DNA of 64,000 nucleotides from DSWT01 sp035373625 (lineage in GTDB: Bacteria > Chloroflexota > Anaerolineae > B4-G1 > SLSP01), in contig DAOSNS010000016.1 in the NCBI GenBank assembly GCA_035373625.1, forward strand, positions 18,785-82,784. Reading direction: 5' to 3'. The notes under the pieces were generated by a model. The model was not told the origin of the DNA. It did no database searches and saw only the letters and a list, made by a program, of their open reading frames with translations. Position numbers and translations under genes: made by a program. How positions within the stretch are numbered: position 1 is the stretch's first letter; the number at the start of each line of letters is the position of its first letter. Below, piece after piece: positions 1-10,800 of this stretch.

Positions 1-558
1 CGCCTGTTCCCCTTTCAGCACCTGCCCGAATACTTCCGGCTGGTGGGCGGCGACCCGGCCTTGCTGGCGCACTATCGCCGCGAGATCGTGCTGGGCCTCA
101 ACCGCGCCTTTTCCGGCCTCTACCTGACCGACGCCGACGCGCTTTACGTCACCTCGCAATATGCGCACGCGGTGGAACAGCCCGTCCCGCTGGTGCGGGT
201 CAAGATTCCAGCCGATGGCATCGCGCTTCAACCTGCGCCGGCGCAAACCGAGGCCTTTGACCGCGACCTGACGACGCTGCGCCTGGTCATCTATCCCCCG
301 CCGGGCGTGGAGGCCCAGCCGGTGACCTGGCCGGTGGATTTGCTGCGCTTCGAGTACCTGCTGCGCCGCGCGCGGGGCAGCACGCCGGACATCCTGGCCG
401 ATGAGTGCGAACTGAGCATCCGCCAACTCAAGGATACGCTGCTGGCGCGTTTTGCCGTTGAGCAGCCGCCGGGTCGCGTGGACTTTTTCGCCGCCGACCG
501 CAACCGGTACACCTTTCGCACGCTCTGGGTAGATCCCCAGGGGCGGATTCGTATCTGA
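1..558 (+). CDS. DptF-like ATPase, C-terminal part (partial)
   Basis: The reading frame is already open at base 1, so the 5' part lies outside the window; about 185 C-terminal residues are visible. They contain the segment LNRAFSGLYLTDADALYVTS followed by a C-terminal domain rich in Arg and acidic residues. No nucleotide-binding motif is visible in this part. The assignment comes mainly from context: it is followed by a 554-residue protein and a 1705-residue FtsK/HerA-type ATPase, which matches the F-G-H order and sizes of the restriction module of DNA phosphorothioation systems, where F is an ATPase. The gap to the next start is 17 bp, so the three are probably one operon. The family name is an inference. 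Confidence 0.5.
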   Translation, partial: RLFPFQHLPEYFRLVGGDPALLAHYRREIVLGLNRAFSGLYLTDADALYVTSQYAHAVEQPVPLVRVKIPADGIALQPAPAQTEAFDRDLTTLRLVIYPPPGVEAQPVTWPVDLLRFEYLLRRARGSTPDILADECELSIRQLKDTLLARFAVEQPPGRVDFFAADRNRYTFRTLWVDPQGRIRI

Positions 559-575
559 GTCACGGGAGAGACGCG

Positions 576-2240
576 ATGGAACGTTACGGCTACCTGGAAG
601 AACAACGTGAAGGCTATCCCGTCGCCGCGTGGATTTGGGGCCATCGCCTGCGCGTGGGGCAGCACTGGATGGAGTACCTGCTCGAGTTCCTCAACGTGTT
701 GGCCGGATTCGATTACGAATTGGGGCAGGGTATCAACACAGACGGGGCTTCAGTCAAAACGGAATACGCCCGTTTCACCCGCCTGGGCCTGCGCCGTTTT
801 GTCTTTTACGACGATTGGGAAAAGACCCGCCACCCTTTTGACGACGCCGCGCGCAAGCGCTTGGAGGCGGCGCTCCGTCAACTGTGCGATGGACCTATCC
901 GGCCGGATGAGGACCCGCTGATGCTGGCCCGTTCCCTGCTGCGCGCCTTTTCGGCGGTGGAGGAAAGCCGCTCCTGGTTTGCCAAATCGCTTTTCCCGGC
1001 CCATCACAACCTGCTCTTTTGGGAGGGACTGCGCAAAGGGGCGACCAAGTTTAGAGAGCAGCGATCCGCCGATGCCCTGCACCCGCATCAACTGGATGCC
1101 GATGTCTCTTTTGACGCGCGCAATTTTTTCGCCCGCGGCGGCGAGGTCTATTACCTCATCCTTTCCGCCGGCACACGGAACGCGCCGGCTTTGCGTCAGA
1201 CCATTGCCGATCGCCTGCGCGACTTGCTCAAGGCGCGCAACGAGGCCCTGGGCGAATTGGCCGCCATCATTGACCAGACCTGGCAGCAGCAGGTGGGCGA
1301 CCACTCCAACCCCACGCCAACCGGCCGCCTGGGCTGGATTCCCGATCCCGACTACCCGCTCTACGCGCGCATCGCCGAGGATGTGGCGACCTTTTTGCAG
1401 GCTGACCTGGACCCGTTGGAGACGCTGGACCTGCTGGCGCACCTGGTGGGCTTTCACCTGACGCTGTACATCTACCACCGCGCGCATCCGCAGGCCCTAT
1501 CCGCCCACGGCGACGGTCGTTGCCTGGAGCGATGCCGTCCCTGCCTGCCGATAGACGCGCTGGAAGGGGCGGACGGCGGCGTGGTGCGCACCATTTCGAT
1601 GGCGGCCTTCCGCGAGCAGGAAGCGCACATCATCTGCCAGGCCCAAGCCTACATTCGCGCGCAGGTCGCTGCGTGGGTAGATGCGCTGACGCCAGGCGCT
1701 GATCCCTACGCGGCGCTGGACTCCGAAGCCCGCGCGCACTTTGACCTGCCGCGGCTTTCCAAAGGGCGGCGGGACGCTTTTTCCGACCGCGTCAACGCGC
1801 TCATCCGGCGTCTGGGCGCACATCCCGACCGCACGGCGCTGAGCGAGGGCTATGCCGATATTCTGATTGGGGTCTTGCAGCAGGACTTTGACAAGAACTT
1901 CAAGGGCGTACACCGCAAACTGGCCAAGGCGGTCGGCCTGGCCGCGCCGCGCAAGGGGCCGGGCGCGCGCTTTGTGCTGGGCGACAACCTGCTCAAGGCG
2001 CTGACCCTGGCCAACATCCCGCCCGGCGACGGGATGACCTATGACGAGTTCCTGCAGCGGCTCTATGAGCGTTACGGCTTGGTCGTGGGCGTCCGCGAGG
2101 CGCGCGAGGCGAGCCTGCTGGAGCGGCAGCGCGTCAACGGCGAGTACTTTGAACGCAACCGCGCCGCGCTGCTGGAGAAAATGAAGCACGCTGGCCTGGC
2201 GACCGAATACTCGGACGCGACGGCGGTGGTGGGAGGGTAG
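576..2240 (+). CDS. DptG-like protein of a DptFGH-type restriction module
   Basis: A 554-residue cytoplasmic protein without signal peptide or membrane segment. ATG at 576 is preceded by a purine-rich GGGAGAG. The N-terminus has an aromatic, Gly-rich block (WMEYLLEFLNVLAGFDYELG). Near residue 310 there is a small cysteine cluster (C-x3-C-x2-C, then one more Cys about 30 residues on), possibly a metal site. It lies between a DptF-like and a DptH-like gene, 5 bp before the latter, so translational coupling is likely. In characterised systems G acts with F and H to restrict DNA lacking phosphorothioate marks. I know no catalytic motif to test, so the name depends on gene order. Confidence 0.45.
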   Translation: MERYGYLEEQREGYPVAAWIWGHRLRVGQHWMEYLLEFLNVLAGFDYELGQGINTDGASVKTEYARFTRLGLRRFVFYDDWEKTRHPFDDAARKRLEAALRQLCDGPIRPDEDPLMLARSLLRAFSAVEESRSWFAKSLFPAHHNLLFWEGLRKGATKFREQRSADALHPHQLDADVSFDARNFFARGGEVYYLILSAGTRNAPALRQTIADRLRDLLKARNEALGELAAIIDQTWQQQVGDHSNPTPTGRLGWIPDPDYPLYARIAEDVATFLQADLDPLETLDLLAHLVGFHLTLYIYHRAHPQALSAHGDGRCLERCRPCLPIDALEGADGGVVRTISMAAFREQEAHIICQAQAYIRAQVAAWVDALTPGADPYAALDSEARAHFDLPRLSKGRRDAFSDRVNALIRRLGAHPDRTALSEGYADILIGVLQQDFDKNFKGVHRKLAKAVGLAAPRKGPGARFVLGDNLLKALTLANIPPGDGMTYDEFLQRLYERYGLVVGVREAREASLLERQRVNGEYFERNRAALLEKMKHAGLATEYSDATAVVGG

Positions 2241-2245
2241 GTAAA

Positions 2246-5200
2246 ATGAACATTGTTGAGACAATCGCCCAATCTCTTCACGCCTTCCTCGCCGCCCAAT
2301 CCGGCGGCGCGGCGAGGCGCTTCTTCCGCCTGGACGGCTTTGACGACGCCGTCTACGCCGCGCTGCTGGAGCGGCTCCGCGCCGAGGGCGACACGCTCGC
2401 CGGGCAGCCGCTCTGGGTGCGCACTACCGCGCCGCTCCCCGGCTACAAGGCCTACGCGCTGGAAGCCGACAAATCCGCCACCTGGTACCGCAACCACGTC
2501 CCGCCCGGCTGCGCGCTCGTGCTCATCTTCAACCGGCCCACCTCCGACGCGCAGAGCCTCAAGGACGTCTACCCGGTCACCGAGAGCCTGCTGGCCACCG
2601 AGGGGCTGGAGCATCTCATCCGCGCGGCCTTTGCGACCTACCAGCCCTCGCCGGAGCAAATCGGTGTCCTGCGCGAATTCCTGGCCTGCCTGCGCCCGTC
2701 CCCACAACTGCGCGACCTAGCCGAATTCCTGCGCGACCTGGACGCCTACCTGCACACCCACCCCGGCGCGACGATGGAGACGGCGATCGCCGAATCGCTG
2801 CCCGCGCTGGGCCTCTTCCGCTGCCGCGAACTGGCCGAGGTGCTCAACACGGCCAAAGGCGACGCGCTGCTGCGCAACGTGCAACGCGCCGCGCGCCTGG
2901 GCAGCGAACTGCTGGATGACCGTCAGCGCGACGAGTACCTGACGCGCCTGGCCGAAGCCGAGTTTGATGACGACGCGGCCTATGGCGGTCTCGCGGCGGA
3001 GGAAAAGCGTGCCCTGCTGCGCCGCTTCCTCACCGAGGTCATCACCGACCGCCGCGAGTTGCTCGCCGTCCTGGGGCTGGACTGGCGCGAGGTCGCGCCG
3101 GTGCTCCACAAGAGCCGCCGCAAGAGCCGCTCGGAGCAGATGCAGGCCCTCGCTGCGGCGTTGCAAGATGCTCTCGCCACGCAGCACATCGCGCCCGAGG
3201 ACCTCCCCGAAGCGGCGCAGGATATGCTGACCGACCTGACCGCCGGCGACGAGCCGGAAGATGAGGCGGTCGAGCGCTTCCTGACCGATTACGGCGACAG
3301 TCTGCCCCGTGCCACGAAGAACCAACTGCGGCGGCTGCGCAGCATCAAGAAATACCAGACCACCGATTTCATCGCCGGTGTGACCTACCTGGGCGTTGAA
3401 TTCCTGACAGTTGCCCGCGAGGACCTGCCGGCAGGGGCGACCCTGTCCGTGCGCTGGGAGGGACGCGACGTGGGCGCCAGGGAAGCCGAGGCGCTGCTGG
3501 CGTTTCGCGCCCTCTACGGTGGCATTGAAAGGGCGATGCCGGGCATCCGCTGGGAACTGGATGACCTGTGGGCGCTGGCGCCCGAGTCCGCGCCGGACGA
3601 GGAGGAGAGTGAGGGTGAACGCGAAAAGGTCATCAAGACCAACCTGCCTTTCCGTGTGACGCTGACCGACGGCGAGGGTCAGGCGCTGGCAACCGCCGAA
3701 CTGATCTGGCACTATCGCTCCGATGGGCCGGCAGCGGCGACGCTGGCCCATCTGCAGGCCGAAGCGCAAGCCCTGTCCGCACAGCAAGGGGGCGGCCCGC
3801 TCTTTCAGACCCTTGCGCCGCGCCTGCGCATTCCCGTCTACAACACCTGCCCCGCGCCCAACGAGGTGAGCGATCTCGACCTCAGCCGTCCCCTCTCCAG
3901 CCTGGGCGCGTGGTATCGGGACGCGACAGACTTGGGCGCAGGGCTGCGCGATGCGCTCCGGCGCGTCACACGTCCAGAAACCTTCACCGTCATTGACCAG
4001 GCTCTGACACGCCTGGAAGAGGCCTGGGCTGCCTTCGTGGAAGCAGCGTCCACGCGCGGCTTGCTGGCTGCCGACCTGGATGCCTTACTCTCGGCTTACG
4101 AGGGGTTGCTGACAACTGCCGCCGTCCATCTGCAACAGGGACAGGAAATCCTGCACGGCTTTCGCTGGCTGGTGCAGGCCTGGATGGTCGGCCCGGAGAC
4201 CTTTGACGAATGGGCGGTGATGCCGCTCTTGCATCCGCTCAAACTGCACTGGCATCGCGCCCGCGCCCGCCGCTTTGCGGATTTTCTCGGCGCGTTGCTT
4301 GCGGCGGAGCCGGCGCCCATCGTGGACGTGCGCCGCTTCCGCCAGGAACTGACCGTCACCTACAGTTCGGCGGGCTATCCGGCGCTGCTTGCCCTGCCGG
4401 GCAAGGACCGTCGTCCCACCTACTTTTTGCCCGTCCACGAGATGCAGGGCTATGAACTGTTCCGGCAAGAGGGACTTGTAGGCCTGGCTTACGGGCTGGA
4501 TCCTGACCTGGTCTCCGACGATGAAAGCGAGCAGGCAGCCGAGGTCGCGGCGACCGAACTGGCGCGCGTGGTGCAGGATTACATCGAGACCTATCCCTTT
4601 GCCCGCGACGGCCTGGAAATCTACCTGGTGCAATGCCGCAATGGCGCGTTGCCCGGCCTGCTCGTGGAGCGGCTGGACAAGTTGGCCCGTCGCCGAAGAT
4701 GGGCCTTGCGGCTGGAGGTGGTTGTCCACAGCGCCGACCGCGGCGCGCCGCTCTATCGCCGCGTTGGCGAGTGGCTCAAGGCCCACGAGGAATTTGTCGC
4801 CCGGCCCGATGGCGGTTACTTTCCGCCGGTGGCCTTGCGCGTATTGGAATGTGGGTACGACGACCTCTTTCGGCAGGTGAACGATACCGACCTGGTCATC
4901 CTGCCCGACGTGCTGGCCGAAAAGGGGCAGGCGGTGGAGTCGGAGATGCGCCCCGCTTCGCCCAACGCCGACGAAAACGATTGGCCGCTCTACCGCGCTC
5001 AGCAGGCGCCCTTTGAACGCGGCGAGTTTACCCGCGCGCTGCTGCTCACCCCGCAGCCGCAACCTGCGCTGTTGCAGCAGTTCTATCGCCTCCAATGGGC
5101 TGCGCAGGAGCGCAAGCCGCTGCCCGCCGACCAGACGCCGCACTTTTTCCAGCGCGTCTCGCTGCTGGATTGGGAGCAGCCCTTGACCGAACTGCACCGC

Positions 5201-7363
5201 CGCTTCAACTGGGTGGCCTGCTATGATACCACCGTGGACCGTTTCCTGCTGGAGGCCACGTTCCCGGAGACGATCGAGGTCATCCGTTACTCATTGGGGT
5301 TAGGGGCCAAGCGACGCCACAACCTGACCGTCTCGTCGTCCTATCGCGCGCGGGACATTGTGGCCAGCCGTCTCACCGCCAATCTGGAATCGCTGTTGCC
5401 CGGCACGCCCGACACATTCCGCCGCGAGGTGGCGCAACGGCTGGTCGCGCAGGCCAAGCAGGTCTCCGGCGACATTGTCCTGCGCGCAGCCGGGCCTGGA
5501 GCGTACCTCAATGAGTTGATTGGGATGGTCGTCGCCAAGCACGAGACCGAGCGCCGCTATCTAGCGCAGCATCCCGGCGCGTTGACCGCCTGGATTTACC
5601 TGGACGATTTCGCCCACTGGTTCGACGGGCGCATCCCGGACCTGCTCTTTGTCGCCATCCCGCCGGAGGCTAACGGCGAGTTGCCGCTGCACGTGGAATT
5701 GTTGGAGACCAAATGTGTGGGCGAGTCCAACTTTGCCGTTGAGGCTGCCGACGCGCAAAAACAGGTCGCGCAGGGCGTCAATCGCCTGGCGCAGGCCTGG
5801 ACGCCGGGTGCAAAGCACCTGGACGCGCCTTACTGGTACGATCAACTCTACCGTGCCGTGGTGGGCAACCTGGCGCTGGAGCACGGCCAGATGCGCCTGT
5901 GGGAGGCCTTTCGCCGCCGTCTGCCGCAGGGCGATTTCACGCTGGAGATCGGCGGCCACACGTGGATTTTCTGCCACGACAGTTCGCTGGGCATCGCCGG
6001 CCTGAGCGACGAGGGCGAGGCGGCCGTGGTCGCGCCGGACGCGCCGCACGTGCCCCATCGCTACCATCACTTTGGCCGCGTCGGATTGCGCCGTTTGCTG
6101 CGTGGCCTGGTAGAAGCCTGGGACTTGCCCGCCCCTGCCGAAACCTGGGCCGCGGCTTATGATGTGCCGCCGCAGCCGCCTGCGCCAGAGCCATCGGTAT
6201 CGCTGCCACCTGTCGTTGCGCCGGGGGCGGTGGAACCATCCGCCCTGCCAAGCCCTGAGGCCGAGAGCGCACTGCCGTCAAAACCTCTGGCCGAATGGCG
6301 CGAGCAGCAGGCGCGCAACCTGGCCCGCGCCCTGCGCGACTATGGCATCCAGGTCTATCCGATCCAGCCGGATGAAGCCGATGTCGGCCCCGGCGTGGTA
6401 CGCTTCAAAGTGCGCCTGCGCCCGGGCGAAAAACTGAGCCGTCTCCAGGCCATTGCCGCCGACCTGCAGCGCGAACTGGCGCTGATGGCCCCACCGCTGA
6501 TTGACAACGTGCGCGGCACCAACTTTGTCGGCATTGACCTGCCGCATCCGCAGCCGGAAATCCTGCCCCTGCTGCCGGCCCTGGCCGGGTTGCCGCCGGC
6601 GCCGGTGGGGCGGTTGCCGTTCCTGGTGGGCAAGACGCCCGCCGGGCAGGTCATCACCGCAGACCTGGCCGATTTGCCGCATCTGCTGGTCGCCGGCAGC
6701 ACCGGCTCCGGCAAGACCATTTTTCTCTACAGCCTGCTGCTCAGCCTGATCCATCGTCACGGTCCGCAGGCGCTCACCTTGCTGCTCATTGACCCCAAGC
6801 AGACCGATTTCGTCTACTTTGAGGGACTGCCGCATCTGCTGGGCGGACAGGTGGTCATCGAAGCAGAGGCCGCCATCGGCTGGCTGGATCAACTGACGAC
6901 GGAGACGCTGGAGACGCGCTCCCAGCGACTGCGCGCCGCGCGCTGCCGCGACATCCACGACTACAACGCCCGCCATCCCGACGCGCCGCTGGCGCCGCTG
7001 GTCGTAGTCATTGACGAGTACGCCGACCTGGTGCAGGTGCTGGATAAATCGGGACGGCAGGAATTCGAGCGCCGTCTGGTGCGCCTGGCCCAACGCGCCC
7101 GCAACGTTGGCATTCACCTGGTCATCGCCACCCAGCGCCCCAGCGCCGACATCGTCACGACTAGCCTCAAAGCCAACCTCCCGGCGCGCATCGCCTTCCG
7201 CCTCCCCTCGCATCACGATTCGATGACCATCCTGGATCAAGCCGGCGCGGAGAACCTGCTAGGGCGGGGGGATATGCTTTCAGTCCTCTCACAAGGGAAT
7301 GTGGAGCGTTTACAAGGGTATTACATCAGCCCGGATGAACTGGGATTGTATTCATGGGCCTAA
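2246..7363 (+). CDS. DptH-like giant protein with C-terminal FtsK/HerA ATPase
   Basis: A 1705-residue protein. The C-terminal third is an FtsK/SpoIIIE-type motor: an alpha-like domain around residues 1350-1440, Walker A GSTGSGKT near 1485, DPKQTDFVYFEGL after strand 2, Walker B VVVIDEYADL near 1585 and an ATQRPS sensor motif. The first 1350 residues match no domain I recognise; around 1130-1170 there is a segment with LHVELLETKC that could be a nuclease-like E-x-K strand, but this is a guess. A Pro-rich linker (about 1305-1345) precedes the motor. Length, terminal motor and position after two smaller genes fit DptH, the translocase of phosphorothioation-dependent restriction. A diverged HerA-type defence protein is the alternative. 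Confidence 0.6.
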   Translation: MNIVETIAQSLHAFLAAQSGGAARRFFRLDGFDDAVYAALLERLRAEGDTLAGQPLWVRTTAPLPGYKAYALEADKSATWYRNHVPPGCALVLIFNRPTSDAQSLKDVYPVTESLLATEGLEHLIRAAFATYQPSPEQIGVLREFLACLRPSPQLRDLAEFLRDLDAYLHTHPGATMETAIAESLPALGLFRCRELAEVLNTAKGDALLRNVQRAARLGSELLDDRQRDEYLTRLAEAEFDDDAAYGGLAAEEKRALLRRFLTEVITDRRELLAVLGLDWREVAPVLHKSRRKSRSEQMQALAAALQDALATQHIAPEDLPEAAQDMLTDLTAGDEPEDEAVERFLTDYGDSLPRATKNQLRRLRSIKKYQTTDFIAGVTYLGVEFLTVAREDLPAGATLSVRWEGRDVGAREAEALLAFRALYGGIERAMPGIRWELDDLWALAPESAPDEEESEGEREKVIKTNLPFRVTLTDGEGQALATAELIWHYRSDGPAAATLAHLQAEAQALSAQQGGGPLFQTLAPRLRIPVYNTCPAPNEVSDLDLSRPLSSLGAWYRDATDLGAGLRDALRRVTRPETFTVIDQALTRLEEAWAAFVEAASTRGLLAADLDALLSAYEGLLTTAAVHLQQGQEILHGFRWLVQAWMVGPETFDEWAVMPLLHPLKLHWHRARARRFADFLGALLAAEPAPIVDVRRFRQELTVTYSSAGYPALLALPGKDRRPTYFLPVHEMQGYELFRQEGLVGLAYGLDPDLVSDDESEQAAEVAATELARVVQDYIETYPFARDGLEIYLVQCRNGALPGLLVERLDKLARRRRWALRLEVVVHSADRGAPLYRRVGEWLKAHEEFVARPDGGYFPPVALRVLECGYDDLFRQVNDTDLVILPDVLAEKGQAVESEMRPASPNADENDWPLYRAQQAPFERGEFTRALLLTPQPQPALLQQFYRLQWAAQERKPLPADQTPHFFQRVSLLDWEQPLTELHRRFNWVACYDTTVDRFLLEATFPETIEVIRYSLGLGAKRRHNLTVSSSYRARDIVASRLTANLESLLPGTPDTFRREVAQRLVAQAKQVSGDIVLRAAGPGAYLNELIGMVVAKHETERRYLAQHPGALTAWIYLDDFAHWFDGRIPDLLFVAIPPEANGELPLHVELLETKCVGESNFAVEAADAQKQVAQGVNRLAQAWTPGAKHLDAPYWYDQLYRAVVGNLALEHGQMRLWEAFRRRLPQGDFTLEIGGHTWIFCHDSSLGIAGLSDEGEAAVVAPDAPHVPHRYHHFGRVGLRRLLRGLVEAWDLPAPAETWAAAYDVPPQPPAPEPSVSLPPVVAPGAVEPSALPSPEAESALPSKPLAEWREQQARNLARALRDYGIQVYPIQPDEADVGPGVVRFKVRLRPGEKLSRLQAIAADLQRELALMAPPLIDNVRGTNFVGIDLPHPQPEILPLLPALAGLPPAPVGRLPFLVGKTPAGQVITADLADLPHLLVAGSTGSGKTIFLYSLLLSLIHRHGPQALTLLLIDPKQTDFVYFEGLPHLLGGQVVIEAEAAIGWLDQLTTETLETRSQRLRAARCRDIHDYNARHPDAPLAPLVVVIDEYADLVQVLDKSGRQEFERRLVRLAQRARNVGIHLVIATQRPSADIVTTSLKANLPARIAFRLPSHHDSMTILDQAGAENLLGRGDMLSVLSQGNVERLQGYYISPDELGLYSWA

Positions 7364-7580
7364 ACGCGGAAGTTTTTGCCAGAACCCCCCTTGATATCAA
7401 CCGGTAGCGCACAGTCTGGGCATATTTTGCATAACCGGCTAACTCCTGGCGCAATGTCCTGTCCTCGAGATAGGTGCGTACCACCATACCCGTGATACAA
7501 AGGGCGGCATCCAATAACGCGATGCCTGATCCCACGACGAGAGGAAAGCTGATGAACCCTATAGACCACGATTCCCATCC
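7326..7580 (-). pseudogene. Decayed isoprenylcysteine methyltransferase-like gene (C-terminal remnant)
   Basis: Minus-strand reading gives about 80 residues resembling the C-terminus of the ICMT/PEMT membrane methyltransferase family: a hydrophobic stretch, then RTYLEDRTLRQELAGY and AKYAQTVRYRLI. These families normally end just after R-Y-R-L-x-P-G-x-W; here the frame runs on into unrelated residues overlapping the 3' end of the upstream gene. The N-terminal half is missing. A second open frame in the adjacent register (to about 7680) has a hydrophobic stretch that may be the next piece after a frameshift. No start signal is visible. I read it as a truncated, frameshifted remnant left beside the restriction block. 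Confidence 0.6.
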
Positions 7581-7755
7581 CGGCCAAAGGCACAGGGAGT
7601 TGGCTCAAATGCCGCCGCCCCACAGCAAAGGTGGCCAGAGCATACATCACATAGGTAATCCTAAGCCAACCTAAGGAGGTACTGAATATATAGGGCTTTT
7701 CCTCTAACTTGCACATTCCACACGAAAACTCGACCACAATTCGCATGGTATTTCA

Positions 7756-7784
7756 TAGACTTGCACCGCCTATTGTGTTAGAAT
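7756..7784 (+). promoter_or_regulatory. Probable sigma70 promoter of the C25 peptidase gene
   Basis: TAGACT, a 17-bp spacer and TAGAAT, about 110 bp before the start codon at 7898. The -35 matches 4 of 6 consensus positions. Confidence 0.5.
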
Positions 7785-7838
7785 TTGGTAAGAAAAATCC
7801 TGTGCTGATCCAACGATGACGTAAATCATCAACTGCAC

Positions 7839-7866
7839 CTGGCGAAGGTAGAAATGCCTTCGCCAG
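7839..7866 (+). promoter_or_regulatory. Perfect leader hairpin before the secreted peptidase
   Basis: CTGGCGAAGG and CCTTCGCCAG form a perfect 10-bp stem around an 8-nt loop, followed by a short AGTTTT. It lies in the predicted 5' leader between the promoter and the AGGAGGG ribosome site. It could be a weak terminator/attenuator or a transcript-stabilising stem. Confidence 0.6.
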
Positions 7867-7897
7867 AGTTTTGGAAACGAATCAGGAGGGAGGGATG

Positions 7898-10800
7898 ATG
7901 AAGCTATTTAGCAGGGCGGTGCTCTGGACCGTGGTGGTGACGTTGCTCTGGCCGGCTCCCGCCTTCGCGCGACCGTCGGCGGCTGAGGGCGTTCGCCTGG
8001 AATCACATCCAACTGCATTGGAAGCTGCCCTTCCGTTCCAGGGGAAGTTGATGGCTGTCTCACCCGTCAAAGTCATCGAGACGACACCGCAGGGCGTGGT
8101 GCTGGAACTGGCTACGCCGGATTTCAGCCTGCGTGCTGCGCTCTCTGCCAATGGCTCCTGTGAGACGCTTGACGTGGCCGGTTATGGCGAGATGGATAGG
8201 GCCGGTTGGCCGCGTCTGCCGGCGGTGGGGACGTTGGTGGGGCTGCCACCCCATGCGGAACCGACGTTATCTGTATTGAGCGCCGATGTCGTCACCTTGC
8301 CCGGTGTACATACGCTTTGTCCGGTGGCGCGGCCTATTTACGAGATTGACCCGCAGGGCACGTTCACGTATAAAGGCGAAGCCGCCGTTCCCGATGCGAT
8401 GGCTTACGCTACAGATGGTTTTTATCCGGCGGAGGTTGCTGAAATTGCCACAACCGGTCTGATCCGCGACCGGCGGGTGGCGCAGGTGCGCTTTCATCCC
8501 TTTCAGTACAATCCGGTGACGGGTGTGGTCAGGCATTACCGATGGATTCGCGTGCAGGTGCACTTTGGCAATGCCGGCGAAGTCACCGGCACCCTCATCC
8601 CACGCGCGTCCGCGCATCCGGCCGATCCCTTTGATCCACTGCTGGCGCAACTGATATTGAACGATGACACGTCCCGGCAATGGCGCGAAACACCGCCATC
8701 CCGCATGACCGCCGCACTGCAACAACCCGCGCTGACGGGACTCTCTCAGCCTCAGTATAAGCTCACGGTCAATGTTGATGGCCTCTATGAGGTGACCTAC
8801 GCCGAGTTGGAAGCTGCCGGCGTTCCCGTCGCCACCCTCGATCCGCGTACTTTTGCACTCCATACGCAAGGTATGGAAGTCGCCCTCTACGTTCCCGGCG
8901 AAGAGGACGGCGTTTTTGACCCGGAGGACCGCATCATTTTCTATGGGGAGAAGGTGAACACGCTGTACACCGATGTCAATGTGTACTGGCTCACCTGGGG
9001 AGGCGCACCGGGATTGCGCATGGCTGAAGTGGATGGCACGCCGACGGGCAATGGCGTGCCGGCGTCGAGTTTCCGTACCACCCAGCGACTTGAGCGTAAC
9101 CGGCTATACCAATCTGCGCGACCCAGCGGCCCAGACCACGATCGCTGGTATTGGAGCGCCATCCTGGCCAAGTCGCCGACGACCGCTCACTTTACCACCA
9201 CGCTCGCCGCGCCGGTCACCGGCCCGCTCACGGCGACGGTGCGCGGCCTCTTCAAAAGCTACGATGCCACCCCGAAGCACCATACTCAGGTGTTTTTCAA
9301 CGGTCAGCGCATTGTTGACGCTACCTGGGCGACGGGAGGTGAATATGCCTTCGCGGTGGATGTCCCGGCTTCGCTGCTCGCCGGCGGTGTCAATACGATC
9401 ACCGTGTACGCGCCGATGGATATGGGGATTACTACCGACTATGTGTTTGTCAACTACTTTGAGATCGAGTACGACCGCGCTTACATGGTCACGGGAGATT
9501 ATCTGACTTTCAACGGCGATGCTGCCGGTTCATGGACCTATACCGTCACCGGCTTTACGACGGCCACCGTGCAAGCCCTCGACATCACCACGCCGACGCT
9601 GCCGGTGCGCATACTCAACGTGGCCGTAGACCCCGATGGCGATCTCTACACTGCACGCTTTGAACAGACGATCGAACGCGCTCATCGCTACATCATGACG
9701 ACGCCGGCACAGTTCCGGCATGTTCTGGACATCACCGCCGTCGAACTGCCGGATCTACGCGCCACCTCCAACGGCGCCGATTACATCATCATCACCCACC
9801 GCAATTTCTATACCGATGTGCAGCCGCTGGCGGCTTACCGCGCCGCGCAGGGATTGCGCACGCTGGTGGTGGACGTGCAAGATGTTTACGACGTGTTCAA
9901 CGCGGGCATTTTCGATCCGGTGGCCATCCAGACGTTCCTGGCTTATGCTTACGCTCATTGGAGCGCGCCCGCGCCGGCCTACGTTCTGCTGGTCGGCGAT
10001 GGGAACTATGACTTCAAGAACTACACCGGGCGTGGCGAACCGAACTACATTCCGCCGTTCCTGGCCGATGTTGATCCCTGGCTGGGAGAAGTGGCCGCCG
10101 ACAATCGCTATGTGTGCGTCAGCGGTGCGGATAACTTCCCCGATATGCACCTGGGCCGTCTGCCGGTCAAGACGCGCGCCGAAGCGCAGGCCGTCGTCAA
10201 CAAGATTATCGCCTACGAACAGAATCCGGTGCCCGGCACCTGGAATCAAAATGTGCTGTTTGTCTCCGATAATCCCGACACGGCGGGTGACTTTTACAGC
10301 TATTCCGACACCATCGCCAACGGCTACACACCCGCACCATATACGGTGCAGAAAGTCTACTATGGGCGCACCCATACCAACGTCACCGCCGCCCGCAGTG
10401 CGATCATCGGCGCCATCAACGCCGGGCAACTGATCGTCAACTACATCGGCCACGGCGCCAGCTCCTATTGGGCTTCCGAGCAGTTGTTCCGACGCACGGA
10501 CGTCGCGGCGCTCAACAACGCGGGACGTTTGCCTTTTGTGGTGGTGATGGCCTGTTGGGACGGCTACTATATCTACCCCAGTGGCCCAGGCTCGGATTTC
10601 TCATCCACTGCCGAGGCGTTTGTTCGCGCCCCGAACGCGGGCGCCATTGCTGCCTGGTCGGCGACCGGCATGGGCACGGCTTTAGCCCATGACTATCTCA
10701 ACCGGGGCTTGTTTGCTGCCGTCTTTTTCGATGATCTTATTCAACTGGGGCCGGCGACATTGCAAGGCAAGCTGTATCTCTACACGCACACCGGTTGGTA

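Noticed and set aside
4085..5197. 370-codon frame antisense to the DptH-like gene
   Set aside because: No family resemblance and no ribosome site; typical shadow in GC-rich DNA.
7360..7746. 128-residue minus-strand gene
   Set aside because: The frame changes register relative to the ICMT-like remnant and has no conserved core of its own; treated as part of a decayed gene.
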